A stretch of DNA of 64,000 bases from Pseudideonella sakaiensis (GCF_001293525.1 NZ_BBYR01000002.1:118932-182931); one strand, 5' to 3'; counted from the stretch's first letter, positions 1 through 9,281 are shown. Notes: generated by a model not told the origin, from the sequence alone. Translations and numbers: made by a program.

Positions 1-637
1 CCGCGCGCAGGTAATCCACGGTCGCCGGATGGATGCCGCCCTCGCCCTGGATCACCTCCAGGAACACCGCGGTCACCTGCGGCCGCGTGCGGGCGATCTC
101 CTCCAGCGCCGCCAGGTCGTTCAGCGGCACGCGGACGAAGCCCTCGACCAGCGGTCCGAAGCCGGCCTGCACCTTCGGGTTGCCGGTGGCCGACAGCGTG
201 GCCAGCGAACGGCCGTGGAAGGCCTTCTCGTAGACCACGATCTCGGGCCGATCGAAGCCCTTGTCATGGCCGAACTTGCGCGCGATCTTGATCGCCGCCT
301 CGTTCGCCTCCAGGCCGGTGCTGCAGAAGAAGGCGTTCTCCAGCCCCGACAGCGCGCACAGCTTCGCGGCGAGCTGCTCCTGCAGCGGCACGTGGTAATA
401 GTTGGAGCAGTGGATCAGCTTGGCCACCTGGTCCTGCAGCGCGGGCACCAGGCGGGGATGGGCATGGCCCAGCGTGTTCACCGCGATGCCGCCCAGGCCG
501 TCGAGGTAGCGGCGGCCCGCCGTGTCCCAGACGCGGCAGCCCTGGCCGTGCGACAGCGCGATCGGCAGGCGGCCGTAGGTGCCCATCACGTGCGGCTCGG
601 CGGGGGCGGACGGGGCCACGGGCTCGGGTGCGTTCAT
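1..637 (-). CDS. argD: Acetylornithine aminotransferase, 3' end outside the window
   Basis: The N-terminal 212 residues of a class III PLP-dependent aminotransferase are present; the rest, including the PLP lysine, lies beyond base 1. The start ATG at 637-635 gives MNAPEPVAPS. Family signatures visible are YLDGLGGIAVNTLGHAHP, FFCSTGLEANEAAIK (cofactor-binding loop), VVYEKAFHGRSLATLS and EVIQGEGGIHPA. The enzyme moves an amino group from glutamate to N-acetylglutamate semialdehyde in arginine synthesis, in the cytoplasm, and such enzymes often also serve in lysine synthesis as succinyl-diaminopimelate transaminase. A DUF3579 gene lies divergently at 897, an arrangement common near arginine genes in Burkholderiales. 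Assignment to ArgD rather than a close paralogue such as AstC rests on overall similarity from memory. Confidence 0.88.
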   Translation of the reverse strand, partial: MNAPEPVAPSAPAEPHVMGTYGRLPIALSHGQGCRVWDTAGRRYLDGLGGIAVNTLGHAHPRLVPALQDQVAKLIHCSNYYHVPLQEQLAAKLCALSGLENAFFCSTGLEANEAAIKIARKFGHDKGFDRPEIVVYEKAFHGRSLATLSATGNPKVQAGFGPLVEGFVRVPLNDLAALEEIARTRPQVTAVFLEVIQGEGGIHPATVDYLRA

Positions 638-790
638 TCGGTCTCCAGGGAGCTGGCGCGGCCGGGCGGCCGGGGCCGGAAGGAGGCGGGATTCTAGCGA
701 CCGGGGGTGGCGGGCCGGTGACGCCCGGGGCGCCGTGCCGCGGGCGGGCCCCGGCCGGCGCGGGCCCGCGCCGGCCCGCCTCGCGACCGG

Positions 791-807
791 GTGCTGCGCT
801 GCAGCAC
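791..807. promoter_or_regulatory. Inverted repeat in the argD/DUF3579 divergent intergenic region
   Basis: GTGCTG and CAGCAC flank a 5-base loop and form a perfect 6-bp inverted repeat. Two CACAAT hexamers follow at once (805-810 and 815-820), the second a plausible -10 element for the DUF3579 gene. The position between divergent genes fits an operator, but no regulator is identified. The rest of the 638-896 gap shows only GC-rich sequence. Confidence 0.3.
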
Positions 808-896
808 AATCGCGGCACAATCCCTGCATCGCGGGCGGAGGCCGATCGCCGTCGCCTCCACCGTCCGAGCCGGTCACCGCCGGCCCCCTTCCACGC

Positions 897-1223
897 ATGG
901 CCAACCCGACAGCGCGCAGCTACTACATCCAGGGCCTCACCGCCGACGGCAAGACCTTCCGTCCGAGCGACTGGTCCGAGCGGCTGGCCGGCGCCATGTC
1001 TTCCTTCCGTCCCGGCGGCGCGCACGCGGGCCGCTCCGGCCACATCGGCTATTCGCCGTACTGCGTCCCGCGGGTGGTCGACGGCGTGAAGTGCGTGCTC
1101 GTGAACGAGGCGCTGCGCGCCATCGAGCCGATGGCCTGGGACTTCGTGATGAACTTCGCCCGCGACAACGGGCTGCGCGTGGTCGAGGTCGGCCCTGCGG
1201 CGCCGCCGCCGGCGGCCGCCTGA
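897..1223 (+). CDS. DUF3579 domain protein
   Basis: This 108-residue protein matches the DUF3579 family as known from Burkholderiales: the core runs from YYIQGLTADGKTFRPSDW through SFRPGGAHAGRSGHIGYSPY and CVLVNEALRAIEPMAWDFVM to a short Ala/Pro tail. No function is established for the family. No signal peptide or membrane segment is visible, so it is expected in the cytoplasm. ATG 897 is chosen because the conserved domain begins within seven residues of it; the reading frame stays open far upstream, but that part is low-complexity and unlike the family. In relatives the gene usually sits between rpsT and arginine genes, as here. Confidence 0.8.
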   Translation: MANPTARSYYIQGLTADGKTFRPSDWSERLAGAMSSFRPGGAHAGRSGHIGYSPYCVPRVVDGVKCVLVNEALRAIEPMAWDFVMNFARDNGLRVVEVGPAAPPPAAA

Positions 1224-1334
1224 CGGGCATCGGCCCAGCGGACTCGGCCTCAGCGTCGCAGCCGAAGGGGGCGCGCCGGCGGTCGCGCAGGATCGCCCGG
1301 CGGATCCACCGAGCCAACCCACCAGGCCAACCCA

Positions 1335-1365
1335 CCAAGCAAACGGGGCCTGCCTGGCAAGCCCC
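1335..1365 (-). terminator. Candidate terminator of rpsT
   Basis: Read on the minus strand, GGGGC and GCCCC arms enclose an inner TGC/GCA pairing, and the hairpin (1345-1365) is followed by GTTTGCTTGG. The T-tract is weak, so this is a moderate candidate. A second hairpin without a T-tract, GCCCGGCC with GGCCGGGC around TGCG, lies at 1377-1396, slightly closer to the gene. Together they explain most of the 1224-1453 gap. Confidence 0.4.
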
Positions 1366-1453
1366 GGGGTCCCGCGGCCCGGCCTGCGGGCCGGGCGGGG
1401 TGAGGCGGCCCCGGCGCCGGGCGGACCTGCCGCCGGCCGGGGACGCCCGCCGA

Positions 1454-1759
1454 TCAGGCGGCGGCGGTCGCCAGCGCCTTGACCTTCGCGGCCAGGCGGC
1501 TCTTGTGGCGGGCGGCCTTGTTCTTGTGGAACATGCCCTTGTCGGCCACCGAGTCGATCACGCTCTGGGCGGTCGAGAACAGTTCGCTGGCCTTCGCCTT
1601 GTCGCCGGCGGCGACGGCCTTCTGCACGTTCTTGATCACGGTGCGGAAGCGCGAGCGCAGCGCGGTGTTCGCCGCGTTCAGCTTCACGTCCTGGCGCACG
1701 CGCTTGCGGCCCGAGGCGATGCGGACGGTCTTCTTCTTGGCTTTGGACGAGGTGGCCAT
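1454..1759 (-). CDS. rpsT: 30S ribosomal protein S20
   Basis: The product is 101 residues, starting [19 protein letters not shown] and carrying the S20 signatures [15 protein letters not shown] and [19 protein letters not shown]20 binds 16S rRNA during early 30S assembly and is highly basic and helical. ATG 1759 is used because it gives the usual N-terminus; the frame extends 27 codons upstream without family similarity. The gene is divergent from murJ, a conserved neighbourhood in beta- and gammaproteobacteria. Its first bases encode a run of Lys and Ala typical of S20. Confidence 0.97.
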   Translation of the reverse strand: MATSSKAKKKTVRIASGRKRVRQDVKLNAANTALRSRFRTVIKNVQKAVAAGDKAKASELFSTAQSVIDSVADKGMFHKNKAARHKSRLAAKVKALATAAA

Positions 1760-1931
1760 GGGTCTCTTGCCTGGCGGTCCCTGCAAAGAGACCGGAAAAT
1801 TGCGGAGGTTCGTTCCCGGATGCAGCCGGGATTTCGTCACCAGGGTTTCGTCAGCGTCGCCCGGGGTGGTCGGCGACGGCTGGCCTGGCGGCCCGACTGA
1901 AGAAACGTGCTGGAAGAAACGAAAGCCCGCG

Positions 1932-1937
1932 AGTATA
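1932..1937 (-). promoter_or_regulatory. -10 element of the rpsT promoter
   Basis: On the minus strand TATACT lies in the context TGTTATACTCGCGGGC. The CGCGGGC directly after the hexamer repeats behind the -10 elements of rplS and the DEAD helicase in this window and looks like a GC-rich discriminator. No clear -35 is seen. The predicted transcript has a leader of about 165 bases before rpsT. Confidence 0.55.
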
Positions 1938-2004
1938 ACATCGCCGCTTCGAGCTGATCCAGTGCCCCCGGGGCCGGCGGCGCCCCCACCCCGACCCTGC
2001 TCCC

Positions 2005-3561
2005 ATGAACCTGCTGCGGGCCGCCTCGCTCGTGTCGCTGCTGACGCTCGCCTCCCGCGTCACCGGCATGGTGCGCGACCAGGTGATCGCCGGTTTCTTC
2101 GGCGCGTCGGCGCTGACCGACGCCTTCAACGTCGCGTTCCGGATCCCGAACCTGCTGCGGCGTCTGTTCGCCGAGGGTGCGTTCTCCCAGGCCTTCGTGC
2201 CCATCCTGGCCGAGGTGCGCACGCGCGAGGGCGATGCCGCCACGCAGACCCTGGTCGACGCGGTGGCGACCGCGCTGGCCTGGGTGCTGCTGGCCACCTG
2301 CGTGGTGGGCGTGCTGGGCGCGCCGGTGCTGGTCTGGCTGATGGCCGCGGGCCTGGAGCGCGGGCACGAGGCCGTGGTGATGACGCGCTGGATGTTCCCC
2401 TACATCGGCTTCATGTCGCTGGTGGCGCTGTCGGCGGGCATCCTCAACACCTGGAAGCACTTCACCGTGCCGGCCGCGACGCCGGTGCTGCTGAACCTGG
2501 CGATGATCGCGGCGGCCGGCTTCGGCGCGCCGGCGCTGGCCGCGCGCGGCATCACGCCGATCTATGCGCTGGCCGGCGGCGTGCTGGCCGGTGGCGTGCT
2601 GCAGCTGGCCGTGCAGTGGCCGGCGCTGCGCCGGCATGCGCTGCTGCCGCACATCGCGCTCGCGCCACGGGCCGTGCTGGCGGCCTGGCGGCATGCGGGC
2701 GTGCGCCGCGTGCTGCGCCAGATGGGGCCGGCGCTGCTGGGGGTGTCGGTGGCCCAGCTCTCGTTGCTCATCAACACCCAGATCGCCTCGCACCAGGGCA
2801 CGGGCGCGGTGTCGTGGCTCTTCTATGCCGACCGGCTGATGGAGTTCCCGACCGGCCTGCTCGGCGTGGCGCTCGGCGTGGTGCTGCTGCCGCAGCTCAG
2901 CGCCGCGCGCTCGCGCGACGATGCCGACGCCTACTCGGCGCTGCTCGACTGGGGCCTGCGGCTGAGCCTGCTGCTGGCGCTGCCCTGTGCGCTCGCGCTG
3001 CTGGTGTTCCCGACGCCGCTGGTCAGCGTGCTGTTCCAGTTCGGCGCCTTCGGTCCGAACGACGTCGCCCAGACCGTCGCCGCGCTGCGCGGCTACGGCG
3101 TCGGGCTGGTCGGGCTGATCGGCGTGAAGATCCTCGCGCCGGGCTTCTACGCGCGCCAGGACATCCGCACCCCGGTGCGCATCGCGGTGGCGGTGCTGGT
3201 GCTGACGCAGCTGCTCAACCTGGCGCTGGTGCCCTGGCTCGGGCACGCGGGGCTGGCGCTGTCCATCGGCCTGGCCGCGCTGGTGAATGCCGGCTGGCTG
3301 CTGCTCGGGCTGCGGCGGCGCGGCGTCTACCGGCCGGCGCCGGGCTGGGCCGGCTTCGCGCTGCGCGTGACGCTGGCCGCGCTGGCGATGGGGCTGCTGC
3401 TCGGCGCGGCCGCGCACGCGCTGGACTGGGTCGCGCTGGCACGGCAGAAGCTCTGGCAGGTGGGTGCGCTGGCGGCCTGCCTGGCGGCGGCGGCCTTGCT
3501 CTACTTCGGGCTGCTGCACCTCGCCGGACTGCGCTGGCGGGCCTTCCTGCGGCGCGGCTGA
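2005..3561 (+). CDS. murJ: Lipid II flippase MurJ (MviN)
   Basis: This 518-residue polytopic membrane protein has the MurJ N-terminus [18 protein letters not shown], then [39 protein letters not shown] and later [12 protein letters not shown], all family hallmarks. Length and hydrophobic pattern fit the usual 14 transmembrane helices of the MOP superfamily. MurJ moves lipid II across the inner membrane for peptidoglycan synthesis and is essential in most Gram-negative bacteria. The basic residues near the N-terminus and in RIPNLLRR correspond to cavity residues known to matter in the family. It overlaps or nearly abuts the downstream SirB1-type gene, depending on that gene's start. Confidence 0.96.
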   Translation: MNLLRAASLVSLLTLASRVTGMVRDQVIAGFFGASALTDAFNVAFRIPNLLRRLFAEGAFSQAFVPILAEVRTREGDAATQTLVDAVATALAWVLLATCVVGVLGAPVLVWLMAAGLERGHEAVVMTRWMFPYIGFMSLVALSAGILNTWKHFTVPAATPVLLNLAMIAAAGFGAPALAARGITPIYALAGGVLAGGVLQLAVQWPALRRHALLPHIALAPRAVLAAWRHAGVRRVLRQMGPALLGVSVAQLSLLINTQIASHQGTGAVSWLFYADRLMEFPTGLLGVALGVVLLPQLSAARSRDDADAYSALLDWGLRLSLLLALPCALALLVFPTPLVSVLFQFGAFGPNDVAQTVAALRGYGVGLVGLIGVKILAPGFYARQDIRTPVRIAVAVLVLTQLLNLALVPWLGHAGLALSIGLAALVNAGWLLLGLRRRGVYRPAPGWAGFALRVTLAALAMGLLLGAAAHALDWVALARQKLWQVGALAACLAAAALLYFGLLHLAGLRWRAFLRRG

Positions 3562-3593
3562 TGCGCGCCGCCCGTCGCCCGTACACTCCCGCG

Positions 3594-4475
3594 ATGCCGA
3601 AGTCCCCCTGGCTGCAGGCGCCCACGGCGCTGGGCTACTTCCAGGCCCTGGTCGCCGACGATGCGACGCTGCCGCTGACCGAAGCCGCGCTCGCGCTGGC
3701 CCAGGACGAGCACCCGCAGCTCGACGTGCAGGCCGCGCTGGCCGAGATCGACGGCGTCGGCGCCCGGCTGCGCCGGCGCCTGCCGCGCGATGCCAGCTCG
3801 CTGCACCGGCTGCGCCTGCTGAACCATTTCTTCTTCCAGGAACTGGGTTTCGCGCTGAACCCGAACGACTACTACGACCCCGACAACAGCTTCCTGCACC
3901 GCGTGCTGGCCACGCGCCGCGGCATCCCGATCAGCCTCGCGGTGCTCTACCTGGAGCTGGCGCAGCAGGCCGGGCTGCGCGCCTTCGGCGTGTCTTTCCC
4001 CGGCCATTTCCTCGTGAAGCTGCGGGTGCAGGGCGGCGGCCAGTCGGGCGAGGTGGTGATCGACCCCGCGGACGGCCGCTCGCTGTCGCGCGAGGACCTG
4101 GAGGAGCGCCTGCAGCCCTACAAGCGCCGGCACGGCCTGCTCGGCGACTTCGACATCCCGCTCGGCCTGTTCCTGCAGGCGGCGACGCCGCGCGAGGTGC
4201 TGGCGCGGATGCTGCGCAACCTGAAGGAGATCCACCGCAGCGCGGCGGACTGGCCGCGACTGCACGCGGTGACGGAGCGCCTGGTGCTGCTGCTGCCCGA
4301 CCTGCCCGAGGAGCGGCGCGACCGCGCGCTGGTGCGCGCCGAGCTCGGGCTGCACGAGGAGGCGGTCGGCGACCTGGCGCATTACCTCGCCGAGCGCCCC
4401 GATGCGCCCGACCGCGAGGCCCTGGGCCACCGGCTGGCGGCCTGGCGCGCCGCCGGGCCGCGCCGGCTGCACTGA
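3594..4475 (+). CDS. SirB1-family (transglutaminase-like/TPR) protein
   Basis: The 293-residue product belongs to the SirB1 family: RLRLLNHFFFQELGF, DYYDPDNSFLHRVLATRRG, IPISLAVLYLELAQQAGL, GVSFPGHFLVKL, then a C-terminal TPR-like part beginning at LARMLRNLKEIH. The N-terminal domain has a transglutaminase-like fold; whether it is catalytic is uncertain and no role is firmly established. The start at 3594 (MPKSPWLQAPTALGYF) is preferred. An in-frame ATG at 3561 would overlap the murJ stop and add 11 residues. TACACT at 3582-3587 lies only 6 bases before ATG 3594, so a leaderless transcript from a separate promoter is possible. Confidence 0.8.
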   Translation: MPKSPWLQAPTALGYFQALVADDATLPLTEAALALAQDEHPQLDVQAALAEIDGVGARLRRRLPRDASSLHRLRLLNHFFFQELGFALNPNDYYDPDNSFLHRVLATRRGIPISLAVLYLELAQQAGLRAFGVSFPGHFLVKLRVQGGGQSGEVVIDPADGRSLSREDLEERLQPYKRRHGLLGDFDIPLGLFLQAATPREVLARMLRNLKEIHRSAADWPRLHAVTERLVLLLPDLPEERRDRALVRAELGLHEEAVGDLAHYLAERPDAPDREALGHRLAAWRAAGPRRLH

Positions 4476-4538
4476 CGCCGGCCCGCTCCCCCGTCGTTCC
4501 CCGTCCCGCCCGCCCTGTTCCGACGTACCGAGCTGCCC

Positions 4539-5648
4539 GTGAGCGTCCCGCCCACCCCCGAGCCCCTGCCCGCCGCGCGGCCGTCCGCGGCCTGGACGCT
4601 GCCGCGCCGGCGCCTCGCCTGGCTCGCGATCGCCGCGGTCGGCCTGGCGCTGCTGTGGTGGCTGTCGCCGGTGCTGACGCCCTTCCTGGTCGGCGCGGTG
4701 CTGGCCTATGCGCTGCACCCGGCGGTCGAGGCGCTGGCGGCGCGGCGCGTGCCGCGCGTGCTGGCGGTGCTCGCGGTCGAGACGGCCTTCATCCTCGCGC
4801 TGCTGGCGCTGCTGCTGCTGATGGTGCCGATCCTCGCGAAGGAGCTGCCGCTGCTGCGCGAGCAGATCCCGCTGCTCGCCGAGCGCGCCAACCAGACCCT
4901 GGTGCCCTGGCTGCGCAGCCACGGCATCCCGGTGGCGCTGGACACCGCGAGCGTCAAGGCCTTCGTGCTGAAGTACCTCGACGCCAACCTCGAGGACTGG
5001 CTCGCGACGGCGCTCAGTTCCGCCCGCATCGGCGGCAGCATCGTGCTGGCGATCATCGGCAATGCGGTGCTGATGCCGGTGGTGCTGTACTACCTGCTGA
5101 TGGACTGGCCGAAGATCGTGGCGCGCGTCGAGGGCCTGGTGCCGCCGCGGCTGCGCCCGGCCACCGCCGACTTCCTCGGCGAGTGCGACGCGGTGCTCGG
5201 CCAGTACCTGCGCGGCCAGCTGCTGGTGATGGCGCTGCTGGCGGTCGGCTACAGCATCGGGCTGGCGCTGTTCGGCTTCGACCTGGCGGTGCCGCTGGGC
5301 GTGTTCACCGGCCTGGCCGGCTTCATCCCCTACCTCGGCTTCGGCCTCGGGCTGGTGCTGGCGCTGCTGGCCGGCCTGCTGCAGTTCGGCGCCGCCTATG
5401 CGCTGGTCGCGGTGGCGGTGGTGTTCGGCATCGGCCAGGTGCTGGAGAGCTTCGTGCTGACGCCGCGCCTGGTCGGCGAGCGCATCGGCCTGAATCCGCT
5501 GACGGTGATCTTCGCGCTGCTGGCCTTCGGCCACCTGCTCGGCTTCGTCGGCGTGCTGGTGGCGCTGCCGCTGAGCGCGGTGGCCGCGGTGGCGATCGGC
5601 CGGCTGCGGCGCGCCTACCTGGCCAGCCCGCTCTTTCTGGGGCGCTGA
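4539..5648 (+). CDS. AI-2E family transporter (PF01594)
   Basis: The 369-residue inner-membrane protein begins at GTG 4539. After a Pro-rich cytoplasmic N-terminus come paired helices (LAWLAIAAVGLALLWWLS, LTPFLVGAVLAYALHPAVE), a soluble middle region and C-terminal helices with GVFTGLAGFIPYLGFGLG and LVGERIGLNPLTVIFALLAFG, all typical of the YdgG/PerM/AI-2E family. Members export small molecules or ions and only a few have proven substrates; autoinducer-2 export should not be assumed. It lies upstream of hda with a 6-base gap, a linkage common in Burkholderiales and suggesting a shared transcript. Confidence 0.85.
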   Translation: MSVPPTPEPLPAARPSAAWTLPRRRLAWLAIAAVGLALLWWLSPVLTPFLVGAVLAYALHPAVEALAARRVPRVLAVLAVETAFILALLALLLLMVPILAKELPLLREQIPLLAERANQTLVPWLRSHGIPVALDTASVKAFVLKYLDANLEDWLATALSSARIGGSIVLAIIGNAVLMPVVLYYLLMDWPKIVARVEGLVPPRLRPATADFLGECDAVLGQYLRGQLLVMALLAVGYSIGLALFGFDLAVPLGVFTGLAGFIPYLGFGLGLVLALLAGLLQFGAAYALVAVAVVFGIGQVLESFVLTPRLVGERIGLNPLTVIFALLAFGHLLGFVGVLVALPLSAVAAVAIGRLRRAYLASPLFLGR

Positions 5649-5654
5649 ACCGCC

Positions 5655-6377
5655 GTGAACGATCCCGCGCCCCCCGCGACCGTCCGGCCGATGCGGCAGC
5701 TGCCGCTGCCGATCCACGACGAGCCGGTGCCGACGCTGGACAGCTACCGTCCCGGCGCGAACGCCGCGGCCCTCGCGCTGCTGATGGAGCTGCTGCAGCA
5801 GCGCGCCGACGGTGCCGTCCCGCCGCCGGCCTACCTCTGGGGGCCGCCGGGCAGCGGCAAGTCGCACCTGCTGCAGGCGCTGGCCGCGGCCGTGCGGGAG
5901 GAGGGCGGCGGCGTGCTGCACGTCGATGCGGTGGGCGCGCTGCCCGGCGGGCCCGAGGGCACGGAGCTGCTGCTGCTCGACGACTGCGAGGCCTACGCGG
6001 CCGAGCGCCAGCAGGCGGCGTTCGCGCTGTTCGTCGATGCGGTGGCGCGCGGGGCCTGGGTGGTGGCCGCCGGCCGGCTGCCGCCGGTCGACCTGCCGTT
6101 GCGCGACGACCTGCGCACCCGCCTCGGCTGGGGCCACGTGATCGCGCTGCAGTCGGTCGACGAGGCGGCGGCCGGGGAGGTGCTGGCGGCCGAGGCGGCG
6201 CGCCGCGGCGTGCGGCTGCCGGCCGAGCTCGCGACCTACCTGATGGCCCGCTTCCCGCGCGACCTGAAGACCCAGAGCACGCTGCTGCAGCGGCTCGAGG
6301 CCTATGCGCTGGAGCACCAGCGCCCGCTGACCCTGCCGACGCTGCGCCAGATGCTGCAGGACGACCCGCTGCGATGA
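5655..6377 (+). CDS. hda: DnaA regulatory inactivator Hda
   Basis: The protein has 240 residues from GTG 5655. Near the N-terminus RQLPLPI (14-20) matches the sliding-clamp binding peptide of Hda. An AAA+ domain follows with Walker A GPPGSGKS (63-70), Walker B LLLLDD near residue 105, and a sensor-type TRLGWG region. The helix-turn-helix DNA-binding domain of DnaA is absent, which separates Hda from DnaA. With the DNA-loaded beta clamp, Hda stimulates ATP hydrolysis by DnaA and so limits re-initiation of replication. Its stop overlaps the next gene's ATG, so the two are probably translationally coupled. Confidence 0.9.
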   Translation: MNDPAPPATVRPMRQLPLPIHDEPVPTLDSYRPGANAAALALLMELLQQRADGAVPPPAYLWGPPGSGKSHLLQALAAAVREEGGGVLHVDAVGALPGGPEGTELLLLDDCEAYAAERQQAAFALFVDAVARGAWVVAAGRLPPVDLPLRDDLRTRLGWGHVIALQSVDEAAAGEVLAAEAARRGVRLPAELATYLMARFPRDLKTQSTLLQRLEAYALEHQRPLTLPTLRQMLQDDPLR

Positions 6378-7042
6378 ACCTCTGCCTGTTCGACCTCGAC
6401 CACACCCTGCTGCCGCTGGACTCCGACCACGCGTGGGGCGAGTTCATGCAGCGCGCCGGCTGGGTCGACGGCGAGGACTTCCGGCGCCGCAACGACGCCT
6501 TCTACGCCGACTACCAGGCCGGCCGGCTGGACCTCGGCGCCTACATCGACTTCACCACCGCGCCGCTGCGCACGCGCAGCGCCGACGAGGCCGCCGCCGC
6601 GCACGCCCGCTTCATGCGCGAGGTGATCGTGCCGGCGATCACGCCGGACGCGCGCGCGCTCGTCCAGTCGCACCAGGCGCGCGGCGACTGGGTGGCGCTG
6701 GTCACCGCGACCAACGAGTTCGTCACCGCGCCGATCGCTGTGGCCTTCGGCATCGACACGCTGCTGGCGGTGCGGCTGGAACGCGCCGCCGACGGGCGGC
6801 CGACCGGCCGCATCGCCGGCGTGCCGACCTTCCGCGAGGGCAAGGTCGCCCGCGTGACCGAATGGCTGCGCGCGCGCGGCGCCGACTGGGGCGACTTCGC
6901 CCGCATCAGCGTCTACAGCGACTCGCCGAACGACCTGCCGCTGCTCGAACGCGCCACCGAGCCGGTGGCCACCAACCCGTCCCCGGCGCTGGCCGAGATC
7001 GCCCGCGCGCGGGGCTGGCGCATACTTTCGCTCTTTCCATGA
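6374..7042 (+). CDS. HAD-IB family phosphatase, SerB-like
   Basis: This 222-residue HAD-superfamily hydrolase has motif I FDLDHT (nucleophile Asp7, acid/base Asp9), motif II LVTATN, a conserved Lys in REGKVARV and motif III SDSPNDLPLLE. The cap lies between motifs I and II, as in the HAD-IB group containing phosphoserine phosphatase. Its substrate cannot be told from sequence; phosphoserine or another small phosphomonoester is possible. It overlaps hda by 4 bases and its own stop overlaps the pcnB start, giving a tightly coupled hda-HAD-pcnB run found in many Burkholderiales. Confidence 0.85.
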   Translation: MNLCLFDLDHTLLPLDSDHAWGEFMQRAGWVDGEDFRRRNDAFYADYQAGRLDLGAYIDFTTAPLRTRSADEAAAAHARFMREVIVPAITPDARALVQSHQARGDWVALVTATNEFVTAPIAVAFGIDTLLAVRLERAADGRPTGRIAGVPTFREGKVARVTEWLRARGADWGDFARISVYSDSPNDLPLLERATEPVATNPSPALAEIARARGWRILSLFP

Positions 7043-8712
7043 TCAAGAAGCTCATCGACAAGCTGCTCGGCAAGGCGCCCGGCGGCAAGCCCGCCGCCCC
7101 GGCGCCGGGCCCGGTCCTCGGCCAGCGCGTCGAGGTTCCCCACACCGAGCACGGCATCGACCCGGCGCTGGTCGACGAGCGCGCGCTGCGCGTGGTGCAG
7201 ACCCTGGCCGACGCCGGCCACGAGGCCTACATCGTCGGCGGCGCGGTGCGCGACCTGCTGCTCGGCCTGCGGCCGAAGGATTTCGACGTCGCCACCAGCG
7301 CCACGCCGGAGCAGGTGAAGGCGCTGTTCCGCCGCGCCTTCATCATCGGCCGGCGCTTCCGCATCGTGCACGTGGTGTTCGGCCGCGGGCGCGAGCACGA
7401 GGTGATCGAGGTCTCGACCTTTCGCGCGCTGATGGACCCGGCCGCGGCGGAGGCGGTCGACGCGAACGAGAAGACGGTCGAGAAGGCGCGGCGCGGCCAG
7501 CCCGAGGTCGGCAACACGCGCGTCGTGGACGCCGAGGGGCGGGTGCTGCGCGACAACGTCTGGGGCCCGCAGATCGAGGACGCCGCGCGGCGCGATTTCA
7601 CCGTCAACGCGATGTACTACGACCCGCAGCGCCGCCTCGTCGTCGACTACCACGGCGGCCTGCAGGACGCGCGCGCCAAGCTGCTGCGCATGATCGGCGA
7701 CCCGGCCACGCGCTACCGCGAGGACCCGGTGCGCATCGTCCGCGTGGTGCGCTTCGCGGCCAAGCTGGGCTTCGAGATCGAGCCGGCGACGCGTGCGCCG
7801 CTGCGCGAGATGGCCGCGCTGCTCGAGAAGGTGCCGCCGTCGCGGCTGTTCGACGAGATGATCAAGCTGCTGCAGACGGGCCATGCGTCCGCCAGCGTGG
7901 CCGAGCTGCGCAAGCAGGGTCTGTCGCGCGGCCTGTTCCCGGTGCTCGACGCGGCCTTCGCCGACGGGCCCGGCGCGGCGGCGCCGGCGCAGCGCCAGCG
8001 CTTCGTCGAGCTGGCGCTGGCCGACACCGACCGGCGCGTTGCCGAGGGCAAGCCGGTGGCGCCCAGCTTCCTGCTCGCCTGCCTGCTGTGGCACGACGTG
8101 CAGCAGGGCTGGCAGGCGCTGAAGGACCGCGGCGAGGCGCCGTTCCCGGCGCTGCAGCAGGCGGTCGATGCGGTGTTCGACGCGCGCGTCGGCGACATCT
8201 CGGGCCGCGGCAAGCTGGGCGCCGACATGCGCGAGGTCTGGATGATGCAGCCGCGCTTCGAGCGCCGCGTCGGCAACGCGCCCTTCACGCTCGCGGAACA
8301 GCCGCGCTTCCGCGCCGGCTTCGACTTCCTGCGGCTGCGTGCCGACGTCGGCGAGGTCGATGCCGCGCTCGCCGAGTGGTGGGAGGACTTCTCGCTCGAG
8401 CCCGAGGAGGGCCGGCGGGCGATGCTCGACGAGCTGAAGCAGAAGGCCGCGCGCCGCGTGCCGGGTGCGCGCCGTGCGGTGCCGGCGGGTGCGGCTCCCG
8501 CGGCGGGCACGGCCGCGCCGGCCGCGACCGCCGGCGTGGCCGAGGCCACGGCCGATGCCGACGACGCGCCGGACGGCGGCGAGGACACGGCGCCGGACGA
8601 CGCTGGCGGCGAGGCCCCGCGCAAGCGCCGCCGGCGGCGCCGCCGGCCGGGCGGGCGCGCCGCGGAGGGCGACGCGCCGCCGTCGTCCCCGCCGGCCGAC
8701 GGCGGGGCCTGA
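7039..8712 (+). CDS. pcnB: Poly(A) polymerase I
   Basis: The 557-residue protein has the nucleotidyltransferase head with GGAVRDLLLG (67-76) and catalytic DFD (81-83), then RRDFTVNAMYYD and REDPVRIVRVVRFAAKLGF, diagnostic of bacterial poly(A) polymerase and CCA-adding enzymes. An N-terminal extension, a HEVIEVSTFRAL region and the LRDNVWG segment favour PcnB over CCA transferase. It adds 3' poly(A) tails that promote RNA decay. After about residue 475 comes an Ala/Asp-rich tail ending in an Arg-rich cluster (KRRRRRRRP), probably disordered RNA-binding sequence. The basic tail is a common feature of PcnB, though the Ala-rich spacer is long here. Confidence 0.92.
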   Translation: MIKKLIDKLLGKAPGGKPAAPAPGPVLGQRVEVPHTEHGIDPALVDERALRVVQTLADAGHEAYIVGGAVRDLLLGLRPKDFDVATSATPEQVKALFRRAFIIGRRFRIVHVVFGRGREHEVIEVSTFRALMDPAAAEAVDANEKTVEKARRGQPEVGNTRVVDAEGRVLRDNVWGPQIEDAARRDFTVNAMYYDPQRRLVVDYHGGLQDARAKLLRMIGDPATRYREDPVRIVRVVRFAAKLGFEIEPATRAPLREMAALLEKVPPSRLFDEMIKLLQTGHASASVAELRKQGLSRGLFPVLDAAFADGPGAAAPAQRQRFVELALADTDRRVAEGKPVAPSFLLACLLWHDVQQGWQALKDRGEAPFPALQQAVDAVFDARVGDISGRGKLGADMREVWMMQPRFERRVGNAPFTLAEQPRFRAGFDFLRLRADVGEVDAALAEWWEDFSLEPEEGRRAMLDELKQKAARRVPGARRAVPAGAAPAAGTAAPAATAGVAEATADADDAPDGGEDTAPDDAGGEAPRKRRRRRRRPGGRAAEGDAPPSSPPADGGA

Positions 8713-8738
8713 CGCCGTGACGCCCCGGTGATGCGCCG

Positions 8739-9281
8739 ATGAGCGAGGCCACCGCCTCCGGTGCGGCGGCGCCAGTCACTGCGTGGATCGGCCTGGGCGC
8801 CAACCTCGGCGATGCGCGCGCGCAGGTGCTGGCCGCGATCGCGGACTGCGCCGCGCTGCCGTCCAGCCAGCTGGTCGCGCGCTCCTCGCTGTACCGCAGC
8901 GCGCCGGTCGATGCCGACGGCGCGGACTACGTCAACGCCGTGATCGGCCTGGCGACCGCGCTGGCGCCGCTGGCGCTGCTGGACGCACTGCAGGCGATCG
9001 AGCAGCGGCACGGCCGAACCCGCACCTACCGCAACGCGCCGCGCACGCTCGACCTGGACCTGCTGGCCTACGGCGAACTGCGCCTGGACACGCCCCGCCT
9101 GGTGCTGCCGCACCCGCGGCTGCACCTGCGCGCCTTCGTGCTGCAGCCGCTGGCCGAGGTGGCGCCGGCGCTGCGCCTGCCCGGGCTCGGCCGCCCGGCG
9201 GACTGGCTGGCCGGCGTCGCCGGCCAGGCGGTGGCGCGCCTTCCCGAACCCGCGACGACCCCGTCGGAGATCCCGCGATGA
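8739..9281 (+). CDS. folK: 2-amino-4-hydroxy-6-hydroxymethyldihydropteridine pyrophosphokinase
   Basis: This 180-residue HPPK carries WIGLGANLGD at the N-terminus, SSLYRSAPVDADGADYVNAV, the catalytic RTLDLDLLAYG segment near residue 105 and LVLPHPRLHLRAFVLQPL. It transfers pyrophosphate from ATP to 6-hydroxymethyl-7,8-dihydropterin in folate synthesis, in the cytoplasm. The two Asp of LDLDLL bind the magnesium ions. It follows pcnB by 26 bases, a classic pcnB-folK pair, and its stop region overlaps the ATG of the following small membrane protein gene. Confidence 0.95.
   Translation: MSEATASGAAAPVTAWIGLGANLGDARAQVLAAIADCAALPSSQLVARSSLYRSAPVDADGADYVNAVIGLATALAPLALLDALQAIEQRHGRTRTYRNAPRTLDLDLLAYGELRLDTPRLVLPHPRLHLRAFVLQPLAEVAPALRLPGLGRPADWLAGVAGQAVARLPEPATTPSEIPR

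Noticed and set aside
3501..6317. 938-codon minus-strand ORF opposite the SirB1, AI-2E and hda genes
   Set aside because: Composition is Arg/Gln/His-rich as expected of the reverse frame of a GC-rich gene, with no domain; the plus-strand genes are clear.
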